The notes under the pieces are model-generated. The model was not told the origin of the DNA, ran no database searches, and saw nothing but the letters and a program-made list of their open reading frames with translations. The translations under genes were made by a program, and so were the position numbers. Positions 1-5,243 of a DNA stretch of 7,560 nucleotides are shown one piece after another. The DNA lies in assembly GCA_041484845.1 (NCBI GenBank), contig JBGPIK010000338.1, positions 1-7,560 of the forward strand, given 5' to 3'. Source of the DNA: JBGPIK01 sp041484845 (GTDB taxonomy: Bacteria > Desulfobacterota > Binatia > UBA9968). The stretch's first letter is position 1. Every line of letters starts with the position of its first letter.

Positions 1-1
1 C

Positions 2-244
2 AGCCCATCGGGTTGGCGCGAGCCTGGGCAGACGCCGGAGTTCGAAGAGTACACCGTCGTTCTACGAGGCGAGCTTCAAGTCGAGACGCGTCAAGCCGTG
101 CATACCGTCGCGGCGGGCCAAGCGATCATCGTGCCTGCCGGGGAGTGGGTGCGCTACAGCACGCCGGGGGCCGAAGGAGCTGAATACGTTGCTGTCTGCC
201 TGCCGGCCTTCTCGCTCGAAACGGTTCACCGTGATCCGCAGTGA
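2..244 (+). CDS. Cupin-domain protein, 3' end only
   Basis: The 5' end lies outside the window; 80 codons remain before TGA at 242-244. The visible residues form the core of a small beta-barrel cupin: a first strand block around EFEEYTVVLRGELQVE (residues 13-28 of the fragment), then a second block GQAIIVPAGEWVRY (39-52) and a closing strand near EYVAVCLPAF. The GX5PxG pattern of cupin motif 2 is clear. The histidine that usually follows PAG is replaced (PAGEWVRY), and the visible part of motif 1 has no HxH, so metal binding is doubtful in this part. Cupins of this size are often sugar- or small-molecule-binding proteins, and the substrate cannot be read here. The gene converges on the short minus-strand frame at 250-384, with 5 nt between the two stops. 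Confidence 0.8.
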   Translation, partial: SPSGWREPGQTPEFEEYTVVLRGELQVETRQAVHTVAAGQAIIVPAGEWVRYSTPGAEGAEYVAVCLPAFSLETVHRDPQ

Positions 245-249
245 ATGGG

Positions 250-384
250 CTAGAAGAAACGCTCGATGATAAATACACCGATCATCGCGAATGCCAGAGC
301 CAGCTTGAGGGCAGCGCCAAGCACCAGACCGATGGTTGCGCCCACGCCGGCCCGGGTTGCTGCATGCAGGCCCAGCCGTTGCAC
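250..384 (-). pseudogene. Short membrane-protein frame resembling the DUF456 C terminus
   Basis: On the minus strand an open frame reads from GTG at 384-382 to TAG at 252-250, 44 codons. After a short basic start it is a continuous hydrophobic, Gly/Ala-rich stretch (RAGVGATIGLVLGAALKLAL at residues 11-30, then AFAMIGVFIIERFF). From memory this matches the C-terminal end of DUF456 membrane proteins (pattern GxLLGxxxKLALAxAMIG). The in-frame stop upstream (TGA within 425-435) and the DUF922-like gene above it leave no room for the other DUF456 helices, so this looks like a remnant. The alternative is a real one-helix small protein; GAGG lies about 9 nt before the GTG. It sits directly downstream of the 396-1013 gene on the same strand. 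The family assignment rests on memory only. Confidence 0.4.
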
Positions 385-395
385 TGCATCATGCC

Positions 396-1013
396 TCAGA
401 TCGTGACTCCCGCCCCGCGGAGGGAGTCAAGCAGAGGGACTTTGTAGGCCGTGCCATCCGGCGCCGTGACCGGCGGATTCCTCGGCTGTGTGAACGCCCG
501 CTGGATTATCCCGTCCCAGCGCTGCTGCGGCTGGGGATTGTGGCCGTGGCGGGTATCCGTATCGTAGGGTCGATGCACGGCCGCGATCAGACGATCGTAG
601 GTCCCGAAGATCCCTGTGATGGCGCTCATCAGCTCCGCGCCCCTGGCGAATGTACGGCTCTTCAGCGCCATTAGATCGATGAACATGTCCCGGCAGAAAA
701 GGGCCACCAGGTCGTAGTGCCCCTGCTCGTGGTGCAGCACTGCGTCCTGGAAGCTGGTGGGCTGCCGTAACACCCAGGCGTTCACGAAGATCTGGGCGGG
801 CTGCAGGATGACCGTTATCGTGACGTCATCCTTCAGCCTGTATTGCCGTGGGTGCGTTCCCGGAACCACCTCACCGTTCACGGTGTGCTGGTGCGTGGCG
901 CGCATTTGCGCCGCCGTCGCTACGACGCCCGGGGCCGGATCGGGCCCTGGCCGCGGCGTCCCGAAATCTCCCCACGTCAGCGTTTTGCTCAGGTTGACGA
1001 GCCGCGATGGCAT
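396..1013 (-). CDS. DUF922-like putative zinc metallopeptidase
   Basis: This encodes 205 aa. A zincin motif HEQGH sits at residues 95-99 (H95, E96, H99), preceded by H94 and followed by YD. Downstream, YDTDTRHGHN (150-159) and a conserved-looking Trp (W167) match the second signature of DUF922 proteins (YDxxTxHGxN...W), which suggests H156 or H158 as third zinc ligand. The N-terminal LTWGDFGTP (12-20) resembles the usual LTWxDFxGxP opening of that family. Many DUF922 members are secreted, but no signal peptide or membrane segment is visible here, so the protein is probably cytosolic. The start is well supported: AAGGAGG lies 6 nt before ATG at 1013. Peptidase activity is inferred from motifs; no substrate is known. 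The gene stands alone, with only the short 250-384 frame downstream. Base composition is GC-rich compared with the genes from 1555 on. Confidence 0.72.
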   Translation of the reverse strand: MPSRLVNLSKTLTWGDFGTPRPGPDPAPGVVATAAQMRATHQHTVNGEVVPGTHPRQYRLKDDVTITVILQPAQIFVNAWVLRQPTSFQDAVLHHEQGHYDLVALFCRDMFIDLMALKSRTFARGAELMSAITGIFGTYDRLIAAVHRPYDTDTRHGHNPQPQQRWDGIIQRAFTQPRNPPVTAPDGTAYKVPLLDSLRGAGVTI

Positions 1014-1020
1014 GAATCGC

Positions 1021-1033
1021 CTCCTTTTCGGAG
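1021..1033 (-). promoter_or_regulatory. Strong Shine-Dalgarno in a mini-hairpin
   Basis: On the minus strand the leader of the 396-1013 gene reads CTCC-GAAAA-GGAG. The anti-SD-binding GGAG can pair with CTCC in a 4-bp hairpin just before the start codon. Four pairs are weak, so this probably tunes initiation slightly if it acts at all. The SD itself (AAGGAGG, spacing 6) is what decides the start of the gene. Confidence 0.4.
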
Positions 1034-1136
1034 TGATAGAAATTTCTCTTTACGCGCCGGTACGGAACGCATATGAATTACCCCGACGACCCGGCGCAGC
1101 GCCACGTTCCACAGCCTCAGGCGGCTAACTCAGGAA

Positions 1137-1151
1137 ACAGACTGGGTCTGT
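1137..1151 (+). repeat. REP-like palindrome ACAGAC-TGG-GTCTGT
   Basis: A perfect 6-bp inverted repeat (ACAGAC/GTCTGT) with a 3-nt loop is followed by ACCCCCATCTTTT. Short palindromes next to a GGGTCTGT(C)CCCCAT-like tail are common dispersed repeats in bacterial genomes and are often tied to IS200/RAYT-type (Y1 HUH) transposases. Only one copy is visible in the window and no transposase is nearby, so the class is a guess from resemblance. It lies close to the change in base composition. Confidence 0.35.
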
Positions 1152-1277
1152 ACCCCCATCTTTTGGGCGGAGAGTATCCGGTAAGGTGGTCTTGTGTCAA
1201 TTCGACTCGATTCCACGCCAGCGAGTTGACACCTGGCGCTGGATGTTTTGGAGCATCTCACCGCGTAACTAGCGCGA

Positions 1278-1508
1278 ATTATTCACGCATGAGAGCGATC
1301 GAGAGGCGAGCCCTCCAGAGCGAGGCAATGGGCCTGTGCCTTGGAGCGGCCTGCAAACTGAGTTTTTGGCGCGAACGCCTGAGAAAAAGGGGCGAGCGCC
1401 GATACCGAGCACCAGAGACGGTATTGAAACTCTTCGTCTCGCTGCCTCGTTCCTCCGATCTCGCCTCTCGATCGACACAGCGTCATCGTTTTTCTAACTG
1501 TGAATAAT
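1278..1508. ncRNA. Candidate structured RNA or MITE-like inverted-repeat element
   Basis: Nested complementary segments span 231 bp. The outermost pair is ATTATTCAC (1278-1286) with GTGAATAAT (1500-1508). Next is a perfect 15-bp stem, CGATCGAGAGGCGAG (1296-1310) with 1460-1474. After a symmetric 7/7 internal loop comes a 10-bp stem (1318-1327 with 1443-1452, one G-U). Inside are GAGTTT/AAACTC (1360-1365 with 1427-1432), a two-part hairpin GGCGC...GCGCC (1368-1372 with 1396-1400, inner CGCC/GGCG), and a 6-bp hairpin ATACCG/CGGTAT (1402-1407 with 1419-1424). The layout of a long interrupted closing stem with a branched centre is typical of a folded RNA; size and shape are loosely 6S-like, but no family signature was recognised. 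A T5 tract at 1489-1493 favours the plus strand. The alternative is a small non-autonomous mobile element with inverted ends; no target-site duplication was found. Confidence 0.45.
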
Positions 1509-1554
1509 GTAGCCTCGCAAACGCAAAGCGGGCGGGAGTGGACGCGCGGCTGCT

Positions 1555-2304
1555 TCACTCAATGTTGGCTAACGGATTTTGTAGAACCAGATCAGGTTGA
1601 TCGGATCGCTGGGATTGAACAGCGAGCCGCTGCGCGATGATTTTGTAAACGTCAGGTGAAAAACCGAAACCTAAATGCGTCGTGCGCACTTCGACGTGCT
1701 CTACGTTGGAACCGTTCTGATCGATGCAAGCTCTCCACGCGACCACGGTATCCGCGCGGGAGTAAATGGCAGTCACTGGCGTGCGCAGCAGGATGCGATT
1801 GCGTAATTCGATTTCCGCTTCCATGGCATCCATATCGATACCGCGGCGGTGAAAGCGGTGCGCAACCACCGTATACTTGGGACCGCCGACAACCGGCGTG
1901 CCCAGCGTGATTACACTATGGACAAGCTCGGGTTTGTCGCGCGCCGCTTCGCGTGCCAAGTAGCCGCCTAAGCTCCAGCCGATGAGGCGCACTTCCTGGC
2001 CTGATTTCCGCGCAAGAGAAATTAGGCGCTTGAGCACGCGTGGCATCAGATCCCTCACATCGCCGCGGTTCCGCCCGCGGCCCCAACCACGGACCCGATA
2101 GCCGAGAAAGCGCAAATAGGCTTGCAGGAAAGCCGTCGAAAGATCTCCGGCTCCATAGCCAGGTAGCACGAGGACCGGTTGGCCATTCCCGCGGGGTTGG
2201 CGGGCAAGAACCGGAAACCGAAACAGGAGTCGCGGCAATTCGAGAAGCACCCGAGCTTCACGGATCATACCTGATGGGTGCGGGGCTTGCAGCGCATCAA
2301 TCAT
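1555..2304 (-). CDS. Alpha/beta-fold hydrolase (esterase/lipase type)
   Basis: This encodes 249 aa. The serine-hydrolase elements are in the right order: oxyanion-hole loop LPGYGAGD (47-54), nucleophile elbow GWSLGG (109-114, S111), acid YSRADTVVAW (D185), and catalytic histidine THLGF (H210). LGYRVRGWGRGRN (68-80) and SVITLGTPVVGG (130-141) fit the PGAP1-like / triacylglycerol-lipase-like branch that acts on ester bonds; the substrate is unknown. No signal peptide is visible, so it is likely cytosolic or peripherally membrane bound. The ATG at 2304 follows GAAGG with almost no spacing, so the start is uncertain; Met13 (2268) is a possible alternative. It lies 185 bp downstream of nth on the same strand but has its own promoter, so it is probably transcribed separately. 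Confidence 0.85.
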   Translation of the reverse strand: MIDALQAPHPSGMIREARVLLELPRLLFRFPVLARQPRGNGQPVLVLPGYGAGDLSTAFLQAYLRFLGYRVRGWGRGRNRGDVRDLMPRVLKRLISLARKSGQEVRLIGWSLGGYLAREAARDKPELVHSVITLGTPVVGGPKYTVVAHRFHRRGIDMDAMEAEIELRNRILLRTPVTAIYSRADTVVAWRACIDQNGSNVEHVEVRTTHLGFGFSPDVYKIIAQRLAVQSQRSDQPDLVLQNPLANIE

Positions 2305-2364
2305 CCTTCACCATCGCTTCTTGAACGAATAATGGGGTACCATAGGGCTTGCGACAATGGTCGT

Positions 2365-2392
2365 ATTATACTCTCCTATTTGCCGATTCAAA
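2365..2392 (-). promoter_or_regulatory. Sigma70-type promoter of the hydrolase
   Basis: On the minus strand, TTTGAA (2392-2387) and a perfect TATAAT (2370-2365) are separated by 16 nt. Transcription would begin near 2358, giving a leader of about 55 nt before the hydrolase start at 2304. The perfect -10 and the position in an intergenic gap support it; the -35 is only partly consensus. Confidence 0.6.
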
Positions 2393-2478
2393 GCGGTTTC
2401 GCCCGAGCTGGTTCGAGCAGCCATGTCATTAAGCGATGGCGGATCTTAGCTATCAGACGGATCTCATTCCTCGCGGCG

Positions 2479-2497
2479 GAACGTACAACTTACGTTC
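2479..2497 (-). other. Hairpin over the nth stop codon
   Basis: GAACGT and ACGTTC (2479-2484 and 2492-2497) form a perfect 6-bp stem with a 7-nt loop on the minus-strand mRNA, spanning the TAA stop of nth at 2490-2492. No U tract follows, so it is not a standard intrinsic terminator. It may protect the 3' end or simply be chance. Confidence 0.3.
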
Positions 2498-3161
2498 TGG
2501 TCTTGTCCGGATGCGGGCATAGCGGATTAATCGTGCATTGCGGGCAGCGCGGTTTCTTGGCAACGCATATTCGCCGGCCATGGTATTGCAGCAGGTGGCA
2601 GAAGCGGACGCGCTGTTTCGCTGGTACGAACGCGATGAGATCAAATTCAATCTTGTCCGGATCGGTGTTAGTCGTGAAACCCAGTCTTTGCGAAAGTCGC
2701 ATCACATGGGTATCGACGCCGATCGTAGGCTGGCCGAAGGCATTGCCGAGGACGATGTTCGCTGTTTTTCGACCCACGCCGGGCAGCGTCAGAAGATCCG
2801 CTAAAGTTTCCGGCACCTTGCCGCCGAAGCGAGCGACGATCTCCCTGCAGCAGTTGTGAATCGATTTCGCTTTGTTACGATAGAAATTGATTTTCTTGAT
2901 TTGAGCTTCCAGCTTAGGAACAGGCGTTTCAGCATAATCTTGCGCGGTGCGATGGGTCGCAAAAAGGCCTACCGTAACTTGGTTGACCAGATCGTCGCGG
3001 GCCTGCGCCGCGAGTATCAAAGCAATGAGAAGTTCGAGCGTATTGTTGAAATCGAGAGCGAGTTTGGCATCCGGATGGGCACTTTCCAACCGATTGATGA
3101 CTTTTTTAAACCGGAGTTTTTGCTGTGAGGCTTTGCTATTGGCACGGGTCGTGACGGTCAT
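2490..3161 (-). CDS. nth: Endonuclease III, DNA glycosylase/AP lyase
   Basis: This encodes 223 aa, close to the usual size of about 210-220. It removes oxidised pyrimidines from DNA and cuts the strand at the abasic site (base excision repair, cytosol/nucleoid). The helix-hairpin-helix LPGVGRKTA (126-134) carries the Schiff-base lysine K132, and VDTHV (149-153) carries the catalytic D150. The [4Fe-4S] cluster motif is complete at the C terminus: C199-X6-C206-X2-C209-X5-C215. The helix contacting the damaged strand reads AAQARDDLVN (51-60), where E. coli has SAQATDVSVN, so Gln is kept but Thr is replaced by Arg. The N terminus has a short basic extension. No Shine-Dalgarno is visible before ATG 3161, and the predicted promoter would give a very short leader. 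It is divergent from the Rho_N-type gene at 3221. Confidence 0.95.
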   Translation of the reverse strand: MTVTTRANSKASQQKLRFKKVINRLESAHPDAKLALDFNNTLELLIALILAAQARDDLVNQVTVGLFATHRTAQDYAETPVPKLEAQIKKINFYRNKAKSIHNCCREIVARFGGKVPETLADLLTLPGVGRKTANIVLGNAFGQPTIGVDTHVMRLSQRLGFTTNTDPDKIEFDLIAFVPAKQRVRFCHLLQYHGRRICVAKKPRCPQCTINPLCPHPDKTRT

Positions 3162-3176
3162 TTTGTTATAAACGAA

Positions 3177-3204
3177 AGTATGCTACCAGATGATAGATTG
3201 TCAA
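3177..3204 (-). promoter_or_regulatory. Sigma70-type promoter of nth
   Basis: On the minus strand a perfect -35 TTGACA (3204-3199), a 16-nt spacer and CATACT (3182-3177, 4 of 6 matches to TATAAT) point to a start near 3170, fewer than 10 nt before the nth ATG at 3161. With no Shine-Dalgarno present, nth mRNA may be leaderless or nearly so. The -35 lies just upstream of the Shine-Dalgarno of the divergent gene at 3221. Confidence 0.5.
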
Positions 3205-3220
3205 AGGGAGGAATTCGAAA

Positions 3221-3589
3221 ATGGACTTGAAGGAACTTAGAAAATTACCCATGCCGAAGCTGCGCAATCTGGCAAAACAGGAAACCGAGCTAAAAGTCGT
3301 GGTGGGAATGGAGAAAGAAGAGCTGATCAAAGCCATCGCGCAGGCCAAAGGCATCGCTTATGACGAGACAACCAAAGACGTAAATGCGATCCATTCAATT
3401 AAACAAGACATTCGTCAGCTGAATAAACAAAAAGAGGAGCTCATGACAGCGAACAGCGACAGCAAGAAGCTGAAACGCATCAAACGCAAGGTCAAATTGT
3501 TGAAACGGCTCACGCGCCATTTAGCGCGCGAAGCCAAGACCACGGCAGCCGCTAAAGCGGCGCAGTCCGGAGCGCCGGCCGCGGGATAA
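3221..3589 (+). CDS. Small basic protein with a Rho_N-like domain
   Basis: This encodes 122 aa. Residues 1-46 (ELRKLPMPKLRNLAKQ, VVVGMEKEELIKAIAQAKG) follow the pattern of the Rho termination factor N-terminal domain, a short SAP-like helical fold that in Rho precedes the RNA-binding part. A predicted amphipathic helix or coiled coil follows at about 56-78 (SIKQDIRQLNKQKEELM). Next is a very basic helix at 82-106 (KKLKRIKRKVKLLKRLTRHL) and an Ala-rich, low-complexity tail. There is no Rho ATPase, so it is not a termination factor; nucleic-acid binding is inferred from charge and domain. The start is firm: GGGAGG at 3206-3211, 9 nt before the ATG. It ends 5 nt before the radical SAM gene, so the two are probably co-transcribed and translationally coupled. 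It is divergent from nth. Confidence 0.75.
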   Translation: MDLKELRKLPMPKLRNLAKQETELKVVVGMEKEELIKAIAQAKGIAYDETTKDVNAIHSIKQDIRQLNKQKEELMTANSDSKKLKRIKRKVKLLKRLTRHLAREAKTTAAAKAAQSGAPAAG

Positions 3590-3594
3590 CTTAA

Positions 3595-4671
3595 ATGCAA
3601 AGCTCGCGTCCGGTGCGCGGTCGGGGATCGGCCGGCAACCCGAAGAATCGCTTCGAAGCCATCGAGTTAATTCCCGAGCCAGTGGACGATAGCGACGAGG
3701 TTTCTTCTCCGCACACTCAATTCCTAACCGACACATCCAAATCGATCATCGTTTACAATGACAGCCCCGACGTCGGCTTTGACGCGAGCGTCAATCCGTA
3801 CCGCGGTTGCGAGCATGGCTGCGTTTATTGCTACGCGCGCCCGACTCACGAATATCTCGGATTTTCTTCCGGCTTGGATTTCGAAACCAAGATCATGGTC
3901 AAAGAAGATGCGCCGGAACTTCTGCAGGAAGAATTGTCGCGGCGCAACTGGACGCCCCAAGTTTTGGCGATGAGCGGCGTTACCGATTGTTACCAGCCGG
4001 CGGAAAAAAAGCGCCACCTGACGCGCCGCTGTTTGGAAGTGTTGCTGGAGTTTCGTAATCCCGTGGTGATCATAACCAAGAACTACCTGGTGACGCGTGA
4101 TATCGATATCCTCCGGGAGCTGGCGCGCTACCGGTGCGTTGGCGTGTCAATTTCATTGACGACCCTAGATCGCAGGTTGTCCGCTGTGATGGAACCGCGC
4201 GCATCAAGTCCAACGCGCCGATTGGCGGCCATAAATCGGCTTGCCGAAGCGGGAATTCCTGTGGGTTACCTCCAGGCGCCGATGATACCGGGGCTTACCG
4301 ATGCCGAAGCGCCGGCCATCGCTCAAGCGGCCGTCCGCGCCGGAGCGAGCTTTGCCGGGTATGTCGCGTTGCGCCTTCCCTTTGCCGTCAAGTCGCTCTT
4401 TGAACAATGGCTTGCACAGCACTTTCCGGAACGTAAAGAGAAAGTGCTAAACCGCATACGCGCTATGCGCGGCGGTGAGCTGAACGATCCCCATTTCACC
4501 ACCCGGATGCGCGGCGAAGGGATCTTCGCGCAACAAATGGCGGAGCTGTTCCAGCTGGCGTGCAAGAAGGCCGGGATCAACGGTCGCCGGCCCGAGTTGA
4601 CTACGGAGCACTTCCGCCGCGCCGGAGCGCACCAACTCAGTTTGTTCGAATCCCCATCGTCCGGCTTCTAG
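3595..4671 (+). CDS. PA0069-family radical SAM protein (SplB-related)
   Basis: This encodes 358 aa, the usual length of PA0069-type radical SAM proteins. The cluster motif is C72-X3-C76-X2-C79 in NPYRGCEHGCVYCYARPTHE, which binds a [4Fe-4S] cluster and S-adenosylmethionine. Other family blocks are GRGSAGNPKNRFE (9-21), GLDFETKIMVK (93-103), SGVTDCYQPAE (127-137) and EPRASSPTRRLAAI (200-213). The family is related to spore photoproduct lyase, but its reaction is not established; nucleic acid is a likely but unproven substrate. Near the C terminus, QLSLF (347-351) matches the bacterial sliding-clamp binding pentapeptide. No good Shine-Dalgarno precedes the ATG, in keeping with coupling to the Rho_N gene that ends 5 nt upstream. 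Confidence 0.9.
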   Translation: MQSSRPVRGRGSAGNPKNRFEAIELIPEPVDDSDEVSSPHTQFLTDTSKSIIVYNDSPDVGFDASVNPYRGCEHGCVYCYARPTHEYLGFSSGLDFETKIMVKEDAPELLQEELSRRNWTPQVLAMSGVTDCYQPAEKKRHLTRRCLEVLLEFRNPVVIITKNYLVTRDIDILRELARYRCVGVSISLTTLDRRLSAVMEPRASSPTRRLAAINRLAEAGIPVGYLQAPMIPGLTDAEAPAIAQAAVRAGASFAGYVALRLPFAVKSLFEQWLAQHFPERKEKVLNRIRAMRGGELNDPHFTTRMRGEGIFAQQMAELFQLACKKAGINGRRPELTTEHFRRAGAHQLSLFESPSSGF

Positions 4672-4712
4672 CCGTATTGATTTCCCCTCGAAGCTCAAAT
4701 TCACAAGCGCAG

Positions 4713-4733
4713 AGCGTCGGCGCGCGCGATGCT
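4713..4733 (+). terminator. Possible weak terminator between convergent genes
   Basis: AGCGTC (4713-4718) can pair with GATGCT (4728-4733, one G-U) over a GC-rich loop, followed by TTAATTCTT. It lies in the 85-bp gap between the convergent radical SAM and VOC genes, where a terminator is expected. The stem is short and the T run is broken, so support is limited. Confidence 0.3.
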
Positions 4734-4756
4734 TTAATTCTTCGATCGGGTGATTT

Positions 4757-5107
4757 TCAGTCGCAGTAGCACTCGATGGAATAGCCATTGGGGTCGCGAA
4801 AGTAAATGGCGTGTTTGCCCCGGCGGCCGGCAATTGCGACGCCGTTTTCTTTAAGGTTTTTCTCAATACGGCTAAGCCCCAAGGTTGTCGTTTTGAAGCC
4901 GAAATGGTCGAGCCCACCGCCGCGAACGAGTTTTGTCCTGCTCTTCACAAAATTCACAAGATCCTTACTCCCCGGAGTTCGCAAAAATAACATGTCGGGT
5001 GGAACACGGAAGGCGACCTTCAAACCAAGAACTTCTGTGTAAAACTTTTCCGTCAATTTGAGGTTGCGTGTCTTGAGCGCAATGTGAAGGAGACCGCCGG
5101 CGGCCAT
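4757..5107 (-). CDS. VOC / glyoxalase-fold protein
   Basis: This encodes 116 aa, one vicinal-oxygen-chelate unit of two beta-alpha-beta-beta-beta modules. Module 1 begins LLHIALKT (H8) with KFYTEVLGLKV (21-31); module 2 begins LDHFGFK (H68) and ends with IYFRDPNGYSIECY (101-114). H8, H68 and E112 are at the places of the metal ligands of glyoxalase I and extradiol dioxygenases, so a metal-dependent enzyme is plausible; a fosfomycin/bleomycin-type binding protein is also possible. Substrate cannot be told. Proteins this small normally dimerise to complete the site. AAGGA lies 9 nt before the ATG. It is divergent from the MFS transporter gene, which may share its regulation. Confidence 0.85.
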   Translation of the reverse strand: MAAGGLLHIALKTRNLKLTEKFYTEVLGLKVAFRVPPDMLFLRTPGSKDLVNFVKSRTKLVRGGGLDHFGFKTTTLGLSRIEKNLKENGVAIAGRRGKHAIYFRDPNGYSIECYCD

Positions 5108-5141
5108 AAAGATGATTCCTTTCCTGCTCGCGATTGATTCT

Positions 5142-5170
5142 TCTATATCGTTCGTCTATGACCGAAGCAA
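5142..5170 (-). promoter_or_regulatory. Likely promoter of the VOC gene
   Basis: On the minus strand, TTGCTT (5170-5165) and TATAGA (5147-5142) are separated by 17 nt. The predicted start is near 5135, leaving a leader of about 30 nt that contains the Shine-Dalgarno. Match to consensus is partial (3 of 6 and 4 of 6). Confidence 0.4.
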
Positions 5171-5184
5171 CCCAAGATTTGCGC

Positions 5185-5218
5185 TTTTACAACTCCAAAG
5201 ATCGTTGTTATTGTAAAA
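5185..5218. promoter_or_regulatory. Operator-like inverted repeat over the MFS promoter
   Basis: TTTTACAA (5185-5192) and TTGTAAAA (5211-5218) form a perfect 8-bp inverted repeat, 18 nt apart. A smaller dyad, ACAAC/GTTGT (5189-5193 and 5204-5208), is nested inside. The left arm supplies a -35-like TTTACA (5186-5191) and, 17 nt on, TATTGT (5209-5214) can serve as the -10 for the MFS gene. A regulator binding both arms would cover this promoter. No regulator gene lies in the window. Confidence 0.45.
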
Positions 5219-5243
5219 AATCCTGCATCTTGGTGACTAGACT

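Larger units (their letters stand above)
1014..1554. other. 541-bp stretch without a convincing gene
   Basis: This lies between the start of the DUF922-like gene and the stop of the alpha/beta hydrolase. Open frames cross it (for example 1073-1507 +), but their translations are rich in Arg, Ser and Cys with no domain pattern, and they run straight through an inverted-repeat structure. No good ribosome binding site is seen. The stretch holds a REP-like palindrome (1137-1151) and the structured region 1278-1508. A consensus -35 hexamer TTGACA is present at 1226-1231 (+), but there is no acceptable -10 at 16-18 nt from it. Confidence 0.6.

Noticed and set aside
1226..1231. TTGACA as promoter for the structured region
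   Set aside because: No -10-like hexamer occurs at 16-18 nt downstream.
1296..1474. Firm call as 6S RNA (ssrS)
   Set aside because: Length and the interrupted closing stem fit, but the branched centre differs from the simple open bubble of 6S, the strand is uncertain and no conserved 6S sequence was recognised.
1073..1507. 144-codon plus-strand open frame in the gap
   Set aside because: It has no Shine-Dalgarno, its composition is unlike a real protein, it has no domain pattern, and it runs through the inverted-repeat structure at 1278-1508.
2311..2439. 9-bp inverted repeat CCATCGCTT / AAGCGATGG, 111 nt apart
   Set aside because: A match of this length is not rare within such a stretch, and one arm lies upstream of the predicted transcription start, so the two would not pair in the mRNA.
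4447..4917. 156-codon minus-strand open frame
   Set aside because: It overlaps the ends of both the radical SAM and VOC genes, which have strong family motifs. The frame is a by-product of their codon use.
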